A stretch of 64,000 nt of DNA from Sulfurospirillum sp001602955 (GCA_001602955.1 LVAC01000003.1:1-64000); one strand, 5' to 3'. Positions 16,775-25,682 are shown, counted from the first letter of the stretch. Notes: generated from the sequence alone by a model not told the origin. Numbers and translations: made by a program.

Positions 16775-17761
16775 CTACGCCACATGTAACACTTTCCGAT
16801 AATTAGAATAAATGGGATTATTCGCAGGAAAATAAACCAACATCGCTTTGGCGTAACGATCAAACACATTTCTCTCAAGGGCAATGCAAATACGTTTTAA
16901 AAGCGCTATATCGTAACTATTCCATACCGTCGTAAACGGCACTGGGTAGTCACTTCCAAAGAGCAGTTTGGGGTGGATGTCGGTTTGCGTGGAGAGATGG
17001 CGCAACACTTTGGCGCGCACGGGCGTTAGCAAGGCTGAGACATCGGCGTAGAGATTATCGTGCGTTTTGAGCATCTCAAGCAAGGTGAAATAGTCTTCGT
17101 TAAAGCGTTTAGGGTTGGATGAGAGTGCTTTAAAGATGTGACGAGGCTCGTAAGAAAGTGCCATGTGCGCGCAAATGACTTTCACGCCGACTTCTAAAGG
17201 TTGGCGCAGCATCTCGATGTTTTCGCAGGTTTTATCGGAATGTACACTACTCTCGCTTCCCACATGAATGATCAATGGCAGATCAAGAGCCGCAAGCTTC
17301 TCAAAATAGGGACGATACCGCGCTTCTCGCGTATCCACACCCCAATAATTTTGTAAAAATTTTGCCCCTTTAAAGCCTAAGGCGTGGTACTTTTCAATCA
17401 ATTCCAGCGCATCGGGTCGTTTAGGATTGATGGAGAAAAAAGGGATAATGAGCTCTGGAAACTTCGCGTACAACGCCGCCACATCCTCATTACTCGCGCA
17501 GACGGTTTTGTCTTTATGTAAGATGTTCCCTTCATCATCTACCTTTGCATCTACGCCAAAAAGCACGATTTTTTCGATGTGTTCTGAGGTTTTCACCGAA
17601 TGCATCAGTACGTCGGTGTAGGCTTTGTACGGCTCTTTCGCAAGGGCTTTGGCGTCGATACCGAAGCGTTTGGCAAAAAAGCGTAAAGCAACTTTATCGT
17701 AAAAGCGGTTGAAAGAGACATCACTGCTGAGTAGGTGAACATGGGTGTCGATTGTTTTCAT
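16775..17761 (-). CDS. Amidohydrolase-2 family TIM-barrel metal hydrolase
   Basis: The 328-residue protein has the motifs of PF04909: DTHVHL at the N-terminus (HxH metal site), IHVGSES and CAHMAL (strand histidines), and GSDYPVPF near residue 265 (catalytic Asp). These enzymes hydrolyse or decarboxylate small carbonyl compounds; the substrate cannot be told. It lies about 200 bases upstream of the ynb-like operon on the same strand, separated by one exact and one variant TTACATGTAA, so it may or may not share its transcript. Confidence 0.8.
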   Translation of the reverse strand: MKTIDTHVHLLSSDVSFNRFYDKVALRFFAKRFGIDAKALAKEPYKAYTDVLMHSVKTSEHIEKIVLFGVDAKVDDEGNILHKDKTVCASNEDVAALYAKFPELIIPFFSINPKRPDALELIEKYHALGFKGAKFLQNYWGVDTREARYRPYFEKLAALDLPLIIHVGSESSVHSDKTCENIEMLRQPLEVGVKVICAHMALSYEPRHIFKALSSNPKRFNEDYFTLLEMLKTHDNLYADVSALLTPVRAKVLRHLSTQTDIHPKLLFGSDYPVPFTTVWNSYDIALLKRICIALERNVFDRYAKAMLVYFPANNPIYSNYRKVLHVA

Positions 17762-17872
17762 TTCTATATTCCTAAAATCTTAAACATATTGGAATATTAA
17801 TATCTCTTAGCTAAAAATATTCTTAAAAAGAAACACCGACATATCGATGTGTTTGTATGATGAAATCTAAGA

Positions 17873-18313
17873 TTATTGAACTTTTTTATAAACCGTTTTA
17901 TACCCGCCGGCTTCTGTGGAAATGGTCTTTTGATCGATGATTTTATAGGCATTCCCTACTTTAATATCATCATCGAAAACGATCACTTTATCTGCTTGGA
18001 TATCGTAACTCACCGGCGTCTTCGTACCGAAAAAAAGCATACTTTTACGATCAAACTGAATTTCTAAAATGCCCAGTTTTGTTTCGGCTCTCCACGTGCC
18101 GATTAAAGGATTGCGATGCGTTTCATCCCAATAAAATGTAACGCCCAATGTTAGAAAAAGCACGATGACGATACCCGAAAAAATCTGAAATACCGGCAGA
18201 GAAAGTTTTTTGGCGGGAACTTTCGACGCTGTTCGTGCACGCGAGGGTGTTTTTGCTTTACGAGAGACTGTTTTAGCGTTTGACATGCGAGGTTTTCGAC
18301 TCTCTGGGTGCAT
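17873..18313 (-). CDS. Single-span membrane protein, paralogue of the 18429 gene
   Basis: The 146-residue protein has a basic N-terminus (many K/R/S), one membrane segment at about residues 43-63, and an outside domain beginning NPLIGTWRAETK and ending GGYKTVYKKV. The divergent neighbour has the same design, with NPLLGKW and VKTTYKKIDK at matching places, so the two are paralogues. The domain looks like a small beta-rich lipocalin-type fold by pattern only. AAGGTAAC precedes the ATG. The function is unknown. Confidence 0.75.
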   Translation of the reverse strand: MHPESRKPRMSNAKTVSRKAKTPSRARTASKVPAKKLSLPVFQIFSGIVIVLFLTLGVTFYWDETHRNPLIGTWRAETKLGILEIQFDRKSMLFFGTKTPVSYDIQADKVIVFDDDIKVGNAYKIIDQKTISTEAGGYKTVYKKVQ

Positions 18314-18428
18314 CCGTTACCTTTTAAAAATGAGTTATCGACGCATTATAACATTCTTACATGTAAGGTTAAAAGCTTCTGCGTGTTATAATTTCTGAAA
18401 GCATTACTCTCAAAGGAAGATTTCGACT

Positions 18429-19022
18429 ATGTTTTCAAAATTGATCAATCTTTTTAAAGTCAAAGAAGACGATACTTTAAATTTTATCAATCAAGAAGCG
18501 TTTCAAAAACCTTCAAAAAATCATCGATTTACCCAAGAAGAGGAAGACGCTTTTTTTGAGCACCTCGAAAAAGAAGATTTGGCGATTCAAGAAGAAAGCC
18601 CTTCTCCCAAAACGACACCGACGTCGCGTGAATCGACTTTAAAAAAAATGTATGCGTGTATGAAAGAACGCGATTGGAACCCGAAACACCATCCCAAAAT
18701 CCTCATAGCTTTATCCGGAAGCGTTCTTTTAGCCGCTTTTATCGCATTTATGCTCCACGAAACGCCCAATCCGCTTCTTGGAAAATGGCAGCCGATCAAA
18801 AAAACCAATATTTTCGCACCGACCGGAGAAATTGAGTTTCGGAAAGACCAACTCTTGGCCAACGGTGTAACGACGCCGATCGAGTATACGATAGAATCCC
18901 AATACGTCGAAGTCGTCGACCTTAATACGAAAATGCGCATACCGTTTTACATCACCGGCGATAAGACGATCGAACTCAACCTTTTGGGCGTGAAAACGAC
19001 GTATAAAAAAATCGATAAATAA
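18429..19022 (+). CDS. Single-span membrane protein, paralogue of the 17873 gene
   Basis: The 197-residue protein has a long acidic cytoplasmic N-terminus (about 95 residues), one membrane span at about residues 96-113, and a C-terminal domain starting NPLLGKWQPIK and ending VKTTYKKIDK. This aligns with the C-terminal domain of the divergently transcribed 146-residue protein (NPLIGTW ... YKTVYKKV). AAAGGAAG precedes the ATG. The shared 115-base intergenic region contains TTACATGTAA at 18357. The function is unknown. Confidence 0.78.
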   Translation: MFSKLINLFKVKEDDTLNFINQEAFQKPSKNHRFTQEEEDAFFEHLEKEDLAIQEESPSPKTTPTSRESTLKKMYACMKERDWNPKHHPKILIALSGSVLLAAFIAFMLHETPNPLLGKWQPIKKTNIFAPTGEIEFRKDQLLANGVTTPIEYTIESQYVEVVDLNTKMRIPFYITGDKTIELNLLGVKTTYKKIDK

Positions 19023-19034
19023 AGCGGTCTTTTT

Positions 19035-19556
19035 TTAAAGTACCGCTTCAAAACTCAGTAATGTTTTGCCCTCTTTTTGAAGCAACAATACGCCATCTTC
19101 GATCTTATACGTTTGAGCTTTGGATAAAGCGTTTAAAAAGTCGCGTTCGTCTTGAAGTCTGGGGCACGCCATCATCGTGGAAGCCACCTTTTCAAAGCCG
19201 ACGCGCTGAGAGGTTTCATCAAGCGTATACGTACCTAAAAGAATATTGCATCCGCCAAAACCCTGTAAGCGTCGATTTTCCAATTTTAAAATCAAATAGG
19301 CTTCACGTTCGCCCGTTAAGGCGATCACGGCTTTGCCTTCAACGCCGATCAGCTTCCAATGCACTTCTTGAATACGCGTCGGCAATAATTCCGTCTCGTC
19401 TTTGACGTCTATGTTTGCGGCTTCGGTTGGTTTGGTTTCTTCATACTGTGCGACAGGCGCGAGCTCGGGCGAAGAAGGCGTACAACCGCACATCATACAT
19501 ACGCCGATACCTAAAGCCGCAAGACGATAACATCGGTACATCAACTTCTCCTTCAC
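19035..19556 (-). CDS. META-domain (HslJ-like) lipoprotein
   Basis: This 173-residue protein has a signal sequence ending MMCGC, a plausible though imperfect lipobox, so it is probably an outer- or inner-membrane lipoprotein. The C-terminal half is a META domain (PF03724): W at EVHWKLIGV, then GFGGCNILLGTY, STMMACP and ERDFLNAL in the expected order. META proteins such as HslJ are linked to heat stress and novobiocin resistance. It is separated by two bases from the Kef-type antiporter, so the two are co-transcribed. Confidence 0.85.
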   Translation of the reverse strand: MKEKLMYRCYRLAALGIGVCMMCGCTPSSPELAPVAQYEETKPTEAANIDVKDETELLPTRIQEVHWKLIGVEGKAVIALTGEREAYLILKLENRRLQGFGGCNILLGTYTLDETSQRVGFEKVASTMMACPRLQDERDFLNALSKAQTYKIEDGVLLLQKEGKTLLSFEAVL

Positions 19557-19558
19557 AT

Positions 19559-21256
19559 TTATTCTTTCGTTATTTCGCGAATCAGTTCATATTCGTTTTT
19601 GCGTAAAGACTCCAACAATACGCTAATTTCGTCGGGTTGAACGCCCATTTGACTGAGTGCTTCCGAACCTGTGCGAATACTGCTTTCTAAGGTCTCGGCA
19701 ATCACCCAACTTGCCCCCGCCATGAGCATTTTGTCCATAGCTTTGATGTCGAGTGCTCGTGCCAAGACTTTAATATGCGGATAATTTTCTTTGATGTGCT
19801 TCACCACTTTAATCGCATTTAAACTATGATCAATCGAAACGATGAGCATAGACGCTTGGTCGAGTTTGATCGTATTGAGAAGCCTCATATCGGTAATATC
19901 GCCGAAAAAAACCGGGAATCCTTGTTTGCGCCCGTGTGCTACTTCGCTCGTGTTGACGTCAAACACCATAAATGGAATCTTACTACTCTTGAGCATTTGA
20001 GCGATCACTTTGCCCGTGCTTCCGTATCCGGCAATAACGACTTTATGCTCGATGCTCACACCGTCCGCATTCAAGTAGGAAAACGGTGAGACATTGGCCA
20101 GTTTATTGGCAAGCGAACACCCAAACGAATAGAGCACCGGCGTAAAAAGCATACTAATCGAAATCACACCGATTCCGACGACGAAAAGTTGATCGTCGAT
20201 AATGCCTAAAGCCTTTGCCGCGCCAAAGAGAACAAAGCCGAATTCGCCGCTTTGATTGAGCAAAAACGCCAATTTTATTGCAGCACTTTTCGTACCGCCG
20301 AAAGCAAGTACCAAAACGAAAATAACCAATGCCTTAAGCACCAAAATAACGCCGATATGTCCGCTAAACACCCACGGATCGTTCATGATGGCATTAAAAT
20401 CGATCGACATTCCCACGGCGATGAAAAAAAGGCTCATGAGCATGCCTTTAAAAGGCTCAAGGCTCGATTCGATTTGAAAACTGTAACGTGAGGTGGAGAG
20501 AAACATTCCCATCAAAAAAGCACCGAGTGCCATCGAAAGCCCCGCATGATCCATCAAGTATGCCGAAAGAACGACGCTGAGCATCGTTAAAAGTAAAAAA
20601 GCGTCTTTATTGCGCTGTTTGGCGACTTTGTCCAAGGCTTTGGGAATAATATAACGACCGAATACGACCAAAAGTATGATCATGACGACGATATTTAAGA
20701 TGGTTTCGATCCACGATGTTTCGTCAACGGAAGGCTGATGCGAAGACAACAAAGGTAAAATCGCCAAAAGCGGAACGACGGCCAAGTCTTGAAGCAATAA
20801 AATAGCAAAAGCGTTTTTACCGTGCTCGGTATTGAGCTTGCCTTTTTCTTGTAAAATTTGCATCACAAACGCCGTTGATGAGAGTGCCAACGTGAAACCT
20901 AAAAGCATTGCTACACGAATGTCTTCGACAAAAAGCGTCATATACCATCCAAGAACAACGCCGGAGACGACGACTTGTAAAGAGCCCATACCGAAGACTT
21001 CTTTGCGCATCGACCAAAGCTTTGTCGGTTGCATCTCCAATCCGATAATAAACAAAAGTAACACAACACCGAATTCCGTAAAGTGGCGTAACGTTTCGAC
21101 TTCGCTCGTTACCGTAAACCCTCCCGTATGTGGACCGACGATAATACCGGCAAGCAACAATCCTAAAATAGAACCCAAACCGATACGCTTAGAAATCGTT
21201 ACCATAATCGACGTTACCGCCAATAAAACCAATGAGGAGAGTAGGAAAAAATCCAT
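19559..21256 (-). CDS. CPA2 monovalent cation:proton antiporter with RCK domain (Kef-type)
   Basis: The 565-residue protein has about twelve membrane segments in residues 1-385, with HGKNAFAILLLQDLAVVPLL at about 142 (the family QD site). An RCK/TrkA-N NAD-binding domain follows with VVIAGYGSTGKVIAQML at about 400. Related proteins are KefB/KefC potassium efflux systems and the YbaL group. No KefF/KefG ancillary gene is adjacent. Ion specificity (potassium or sodium against protons) cannot be set from sequence. Confidence 0.9.
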   Translation of the reverse strand: MDFFLLSSLVLLAVTSIMVTISKRIGLGSILGLLLAGIIVGPHTGGFTVTSEVETLRHFTEFGVVLLLFIIGLEMQPTKLWSMRKEVFGMGSLQVVVSGVVLGWYMTLFVEDIRVAMLLGFTLALSSTAFVMQILQEKGKLNTEHGKNAFAILLLQDLAVVPLLAILPLLSSHQPSVDETSWIETILNIVVMIILLVVFGRYIIPKALDKVAKQRNKDAFLLLTMLSVVLSAYLMDHAGLSMALGAFLMGMFLSTSRYSFQIESSLEPFKGMLMSLFFIAVGMSIDFNAIMNDPWVFSGHIGVILVLKALVIFVLVLAFGGTKSAAIKLAFLLNQSGEFGFVLFGAAKALGIIDDQLFVVGIGVISISMLFTPVLYSFGCSLANKLANVSPFSYLNADGVSIEHKVVIAGYGSTGKVIAQMLKSSKIPFMVFDVNTSEVAHGRKQGFPVFFGDITDMRLLNTIKLDQASMLIVSIDHSLNAIKVVKHIKENYPHIKVLARALDIKAMDKMLMAGASWVIAETLESSIRTGSEALSQMGVQPDEISVLLESLRKNEYELIREITKE

Positions 21257-21277
21257 ACAGAGCCTTTAACGTTGGAG

Positions 21278-22300
21278 TTATAAAACTATTTCTTGCGCAA
21301 TGTTCAAACCAAAACCCGCTAAGCCGACATAATCTTTATGCGGCGTAATAGAAATCAAATCAAGGCTTTCTATCCCTAGTTTTTTCAATATTTGCGCCCC
21401 GATACCAAATTCCCTTAACTCTTGATTGGTCGAATATTCATTATCGACAAAAATAAAGACGCCGCCGTGTGTTTTCAAATACTCAATCGCCTTTAAAATA
21501 CCGTAATACTTTTTTTCATTCGCAAGTAATTCGTTATCGGGTAAAATATGGTGAAATTTAACCGCAGCTTTTTTACCGACTTCGCCGAACATGTAAACGA
21601 TATGATGGTTACCCTCATGATCGATCATGTCGATTTTCCGGGTTTGTGCCCCAAAAAACTCGACGTTTGCCGCAAAAATCTCTCGCACCAAAGATTCCGA
21701 TTGCATACGGTAAGCTACAATATCGGAAATATAAACGATATGAATATCGTGTTTTTGGCAAAAAAGGTCCAAATCGTCGCGACGCGCCATATGTCCGTCT
21801 GCTTTCATGACTTCGCAGATTACCGCCGCTTCCCGAAGACCCGCTAAACGACAAAGATCGACAGAGCCTTCCGTATGCCCCGTTCGCACCAACGTGCCGC
21901 CCTTACGCGCAATCAACGGAAAAATATGCCCCGGACGAACCAACTCTTTAGGAGAGCTCATCGTATCGGCTAAAATCTTGATCGTTACGTCGCGCTCGTA
22001 TGCCGAAATACCCGTGGAACATACCCGAGCATCCACCGATACCGTGAAAGCCGTCTCGTGCTGAGAGTCGTTATACTTAACCATCGGCGTGAGCTCTAAA
22101 CGCGCGGCAATCTCGTCGTTCAGCGCAACGCAAATAAGCCCCCTAGCTTCCGAAGCCATAAAATTGACTTTCTCCGGTGTCGAAAACGTTGCGGCATAAA
22201 CTAAATCACCCTCATTCTCGCGATCTTCATCGTCTACCATCATGACCATTTTGCCGTGCTTAATATCTTCGATGGCTTGCTTGACTCTTTGAATAGGCAT
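21278..22300 (-). CDS. ribBA: 3,4-dihydroxy-2-butanone-4-phosphate synthase with degenerate GTP cyclohydrolase II domain
   Basis: The 340-residue protein starts the riboflavin pathway by making 3,4-DHBP from ribulose 5-phosphate. Residues 1-200 hold the RibB motifs DDEDRENEGDLVYAA, RPGHIFPL and GHTEGSVDLCRLAG. Residues 205-340 align in layout with GTP cyclohydrolase II, but the zinc cysteines and the catalytic segment are missing: at the zinc region there is only KFHHILPDNELLANEKKY. Helicobacter pylori has a comparable RibBA lacking cyclohydrolase activity, with a separate ribA. A stand-alone ribA should therefore exist elsewhere in this genome. Confidence 0.9.
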   Translation of the reverse strand: MPIQRVKQAIEDIKHGKMVMMVDDEDRENEGDLVYAATFSTPEKVNFMASEARGLICVALNDEIAARLELTPMVKYNDSQHETAFTVSVDARVCSTGISAYERDVTIKILADTMSSPKELVRPGHIFPLIARKGGTLVRTGHTEGSVDLCRLAGLREAAVICEVMKADGHMARRDDLDLFCQKHDIHIVYISDIVAYRMQSESLVREIFAANVEFFGAQTRKIDMIDHEGNHHIVYMFGEVGKKAAVKFHHILPDNELLANEKKYYGILKAIEYLKTHGGVFIFVDNEYSTNQELREFGIGAQILKKLGIESLDLISITPHKDYVGLAGFGLNIAQEIVL

Positions 22301-22343
22301 TTTCGCTCCAAAAATAATTTTAAAAAAGTATAGTCAAAAACCC

Positions 22344-22372
22344 TTGACAAACACATTAAAAGTGACTATAAT
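22344..22372 (+). promoter_or_regulatory. Consensus sigma-70 promoter for the tRNA pair
   Basis: Perfect TTGACA (22344-22349) and TATAAT (22367-22372) are separated by 17 bases, 20 bases before tRNA-Gln. It is the strongest promoter match in the window. Confidence 0.88.
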
Positions 22373-22391
22373 TTCACCTCGTTTAAGGCAT

Positions 22392-22467
22392 TGGGGTATA
22401 GCCAAGCGGTAAGGCAACTGGTTTTGGTCCAGTCATTTCAGGGGTTCGAATCCCTTTACCCCATCCA
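22392..22467 (+). tRNA. tRNA-Gln (anticodon TTG)
   Basis: The acceptor TGGGGTA pairs with TACCCCA. The D-arm is GCCAAGCGGTAAGGC, the anticodon stem-loop ACTGG-TTTTGGT-CCAGT has TTG, the T-loop is GTTCGAA, and CCA is encoded. Confidence 0.97.
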
Positions 22468-22484
22468 CCTTTTACATCTTCCGT

Positions 22485-22560
<76 letters not shown>

Positions 22561-22633
22561 TGATTTCAAAACTACTCAACCAAAGTATTATCAATAAGCA
22601 AACTTTAGATTACCTCAAATTATTCTATTACAT

Positions 22634-23287
22634 CTATCTACCATCTTTTTTTTCTCTTTGTGCGTTATAATCTTCTATCAACGCGATAGCTTTTTGGACT
22701 CTGGCGATTCTTTTTTTTGTTTCAGCCCATGGGTGTTTAGCGTCCATCTCTTGATGAAATGTGAGCCATTTTTTGGCAGTGCTTAAAGCATCAAGTCCTT
22801 CGTTATCTTTTAATGTCGTATCAATCCCTTTGCTAAGTACATACTTTATCTCAAAAATTTGCGGGTCATACACGATATGATGCAATATAGTTTTACCCTC
22901 AGCATCGGTCACATTGATGGAAAATTTCCCAAAATTCAACAAAAGCTCTATCATTTCGGGGTCTTTATAGTTTATAGAGTCTTTAGAGACATACTTAAAA
23001 ATACGATGCTCATCCAAAGAAAAACGGGGGTACTTTTCCAAAAGGTACTGCACGATGGGCGCAAAATTGCCCTCTATCGCCATATCTAAAAGGTCACTAC
23101 CTTTAAACCTAAGCGCATAGACATCTTTTGCGTTACATCCATCAAGTGCCGTGGCAAATCTTTTGAGATTAAGCGAATCTGCTGCAAAAATGAGTTCATT
23201 TGTCCCCATAATATCAACGCTTTTACAATCTTTATCACTACCATACGCTAAGATCAAACTTAAAAATATCATAATAAAAAATTTCAT
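22634..23287 (-). CDS. Secreted ankyrin-repeat protein
   Basis: The 217-residue protein has a signal peptide (MKFFIMIFLSLILAYG) followed by degenerate ankyrin repeats: GSDLLDMAIEGNFAPIVQYL, EMIELLLNFGK, DAEGKTILHHIVYDP and KDNEGLDALSTAKK. Ankyrin repeats bind other proteins; the partner is unknown. The start is two bases from the stop of the phosphatase gene upstream, so they form an operon. Lower GC and different codon use from the housekeeping blocks suggest an accessory origin. Confidence 0.75.
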   Translation of the reverse strand: MKFFIMIFLSLILAYGSDKDCKSVDIMGTNELIFAADSLNLKRFATALDGCNAKDVYALRFKGSDLLDMAIEGNFAPIVQYLLEKYPRFSLDEHRIFKYVSKDSINYKDPEMIELLLNFGKFSINVTDAEGKTILHHIVYDPQIFEIKYVLSKGIDTTLKDNEGLDALSTAKKWLTFHQEMDAKHPWAETKKRIARVQKAIALIEDYNAQREKKDGR

Positions 23288-23289
23288 AT

Positions 23290-24021
23290 TTAAACTCTCT
23301 CCACGCTGATAACTTTACCTGTTTCGACGCAGTACGCGCTAAGCTTTCCCATACCAAAACCCTCTTCATCTTCAACGTAACACCCTGTATCGATATTGGC
23401 AAAATGTTCTCTTATTTTAACACCGTTTTGCACGGGCGTATGTCCAAAGATATTGAAGATTTTCGTATCGCTATCGGGTTCTCTTCGGCTCGACATTGCC
23501 GTGCGGAAAAACGTATCGTACATAGCGTTCATATGTCGCATTCCCCACACCGTGCCGATAGGAGCATGCGAAACGACCACGGGTTTACCGGAAGCATGTA
23601 TGACGGGAAATTCCAGATAAAGCGGCAATTTTTCCATCCAAGCGATATCTTCTTTAAACGCTTTTAGTGCCTCACGGTAGTTTTCAACTTTGGCAGGTTT
23701 TCCCTCTTTGAGTTGTACTAAGCCATACGAAAGCAGTGTCGCAACACCGCCGTTACTAAACCAGATGTTATGCAACGGCAAAGGTACACTGTTTTCATAC
23801 GCTTGAACGATGTTAAACCCATAGACACACATCGCTTCTTCATGGTTTCCCATCACGCATAAATGCCCACCGTCTTTCACAAACTTTACGACCTGAGCAC
23901 TTTGTTTGCCTCTATCCACCAGATCACCCACAAAAACGAGCGTTGCCTCCGTGGGTAACTCATCTACAAGGGCTTTTAAGGTCTCAAAATGTCCGTGAAC
24001 ATCACCGATGACGTAGTGCAT
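23290..24021 (-). CDS. Metallophosphoesterase (PrpA/ApaH-like serine-threonine phosphatase family)
   Basis: The 243-residue protein carries all calcineurin-type metal motifs: GDVHGHF at residue 6, GDLVDRG at about 32, GNHE at about 58, and GHTPV near 195. Family members act as protein phosphatases or diadenosine tetraphosphatases; the specificity is not resolved here. It is the first gene of the phosphatase-ankyrin pair, and TTACATGTAA at 24030 lies just before its start. Confidence 0.87.
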   Translation of the reverse strand: MHYVIGDVHGHFETLKALVDELPTEATLVFVGDLVDRGKQSAQVVKFVKDGGHLCVMGNHEEAMCVYGFNIVQAYENSVPLPLHNIWFSNGGVATLLSYGLVQLKEGKPAKVENYREALKAFKEDIAWMEKLPLYLEFPVIHASGKPVVVSHAPIGTVWGMRHMNAMYDTFFRTAMSSRREPDSDTKIFNIFGHTPVQNGVKIREHFANIDTGCYVEDEEGFGMGKLSAYCVETGKVISVERV

Positions 24022-24057
24022 ATTTGCCTTTACATGTAAAGAGTATGTGTTACTATC

Positions 24058-24285
24058 TCATTTTGGATTAATTTTATCTATCTGCTCTTGTGCTATTTTG
24101 CCTTTAAAGAAGATAAACTGGCAGAGTCTATCTGTCCTACTCACACACCAAACATAGTGACGATAGCTCATATTGCTCTAAAAGTCGGCACCGGCATAGA
24201 AAACAACAGCCCATGCATCAGTGGTTTTGCTCGTATGCGTGTAAGAGAAGATCGATAATAGCACGACTCAGTAGCTTCTCCTTCT
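24058..24285 (-). pseudogene. Remnant of an Lcl_C/DUF1566-domain protein C-terminus
   Basis: On the minus strand the frame reads SYTHTSKTTDAWAVVFYAG, then ADF, an in-frame TAG, then SNMSYRHYVWCVSRTDRLCQ and on to a TGA at 24058-24060. The succession SS-TTDAWAV-F..G-YRHYV.CV is the pattern of the DUF1566 (Lcl C-terminal) domain. A further piece, ESCYYRSSLT, just upstream in another frame fits the preceding YWSS motif, which implies a frameshift. No intact N-terminal part exists nearby. Confidence 0.5.
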
Positions 24286-24443
24286 GCGATTATAACGTTA
24301 TTTTATCTTTTCCCCGTTATACAATGCGTTATTTTACTTTATTAGCTAAACTCCGTACACGCTTTTAAGCTCTAGTGTCACGCTTTCCATGCCAAATACA
24401 AAGTACATGTAATGATTTCATCGTCAAAATTCCCAGTTCAGCC

Positions 24444-25403
24444 TTACTGTTCAAACTTATTTTTGATAATTTTGTATGTTTTTTCATGGGCATAGCGTCT
24501 TGCAAATTCTATAGGTGTGTAACTGTTGGTCTCATAACGACGAAGCCCTATAGGCTTTTCAGCCACCTCAATGGGCTCATTTAAAAAGGTCTCGCATTCT
24601 TTACATGTAAAGAGTTGTTCGAGTGTTTGCGTGCAGTTAAATTTTATCGCCTCGATGTAGAGTTGTTTGAGCTCTTTGACATCCATTGAGTCGTCCAAAA
24701 GTGACTTCTTGGCTACGGTTTGAAGAGAAGCTAACTGTTGGTGAAGCGAAGATAAGAGTGTCTCTTTTTGGGCACTTTGCAAGTTTTGTTCTAAAAAGGA
24801 GACGATATGTTGCGCATTGAGCACATCTTCTTGCGCGATGCAATGCTGCTTTGTTAAGCGTTTTATATCTTCTTCAAGTGCCTTGGTTAAAGAGCCTTCA
24901 GATATTTCACACTTTTTTTCAAAAAAAAGCGCAAGCGTGGAGGGTTCTTCTTCATACATCTTGGTTACCAATGCTTCGGGTGTTTGCATACCTGCTATCT
25001 GTGTGGCACGCATCACTTCATCGTTTTGAAGGGCTTGCAAGATCTTTTCATAGCGTTCTTGGTGCGCTTTAAGCGTTGCTAGAGACTCTTCGATGTTTTT
25101 GTGTACGGTATCGTTAAATGCCGCATCACTCTTTTTTTCATCGACAACGTCTTTAAGGCGTTTTGCTTGTTTGAGAAGATGCTCGTAGGTGCTTTTAGGC
25201 ATAACGACGCTCGAAGTTTCCTTTTTTAAGCTTCCCAAAGACATTTTTATAAACATAACGCGTGCAAGCTCCTCTTCACCTTGTTTGGTTTCTTCAGCAC
25301 TGGGCTTAGGAACTTCCACTTTAGGGCTAGGAGAGACAAATAAGAGGTCTAATACGATTACCACGGCACCAAGCCCTAGTACAAATTTATAGAGGTCTGT
25401 CAT
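24444..25403 (-). CDS. Membrane-anchored coiled-coil protein of unknown function
   Basis: The 319-residue protein has one N-terminal membrane span (about residues 8-23) and a long helical, coiled-coil-rich region. Near the C-terminus is a pair CKEC, followed by SYTPIEFARRYAHEKTYKII, which looks like a last ankyrin repeat. TTACATGTAA at 24601 is translated as TCK in this gene. I cannot assign a function. It lies next to gene remnants in an accessory patch. Confidence 0.7.
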   Translation of the reverse strand: MTDLYKFVLGLGAVVIVLDLLFVSPSPKVEVPKPSAEETKQGEEELARVMFIKMSLGSLKKETSSVVMPKSTYEHLLKQAKRLKDVVDEKKSDAAFNDTVHKNIEESLATLKAHQERYEKILQALQNDEVMRATQIAGMQTPEALVTKMYEEEPSTLALFFEKKCEISEGSLTKALEEDIKRLTKQHCIAQEDVLNAQHIVSFLEQNLQSAQKETLLSSLHQQLASLQTVAKKSLLDDSMDVKELKQLYIEAIKFNCTQTLEQLFTCKECETFLNEPIEVAEKPIGLRRYETNSYTPIEFARRYAHEKTYKIIKNKFEQ

Positions 25404-25421
25404 TTATTTATCTTTTTTGTA

Positions 25422-25609
25422 TTATTCGATGTGTTCAACTGCATCGATAAGCGTTTGGACATATTCTTGTTTATACGCTTTATGCACATATGAAAGATAT
25501 TGCCGCCTATACTGCCACCCATTCTATAACTGCTTATTTCGAGTCTTGATGCAAACCTGTCGTATTTTTCATTTTTTTGTGTGATGATTACTCTGTATCT
25601 CCAACACAA
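25422..25609 (-). pseudogene. Possible frameshifted gene remnant
   Basis: One frame reads protein-like as KNEKYDRFASRLEISSYRM. The adjacent frame then continues with WQYRRQYLSYVHKAYKQEYV and ends QTLIDAVEHIE before TAA at 25422-25424. A single frameshift would join them. The family is not recognised, and no ribosome-binding site is seen. This could be chance. Confidence 0.3.
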
Positions 25610-25682
25610 AGTACCTTATCTTTAATCATGCCGTTTTTTGCTATAATCCAAACTTATTTTAGCTATAGACAAGGACTTTACA

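Noticed and set aside
19021..19048. AAGCGGT/ACCGCTT hairpin between the convergent genes at 19022 and 19035 as a terminator
   Set aside because: The stem is only seven base pairs, overlaps the 3' end of the META gene, and lacks a T-run after it on either strand.
21278..22391. FMN riboswitch upstream of ribBA
   Set aside because: Only about 45 bases separate the ribBA start from the oppositely oriented tRNA promoter, too short for the conserved FMN aptamer, and no RFN sequence is seen.
25400..25609. A 69-codon minus-strand ORF ending exactly at the start of the coiled-coil gene
   Set aside because: The start would be TTG without a ribosome-binding site, and the second half is low-complexity (N, K, S). 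A frameshifted remnant explains the protein-like parts better.
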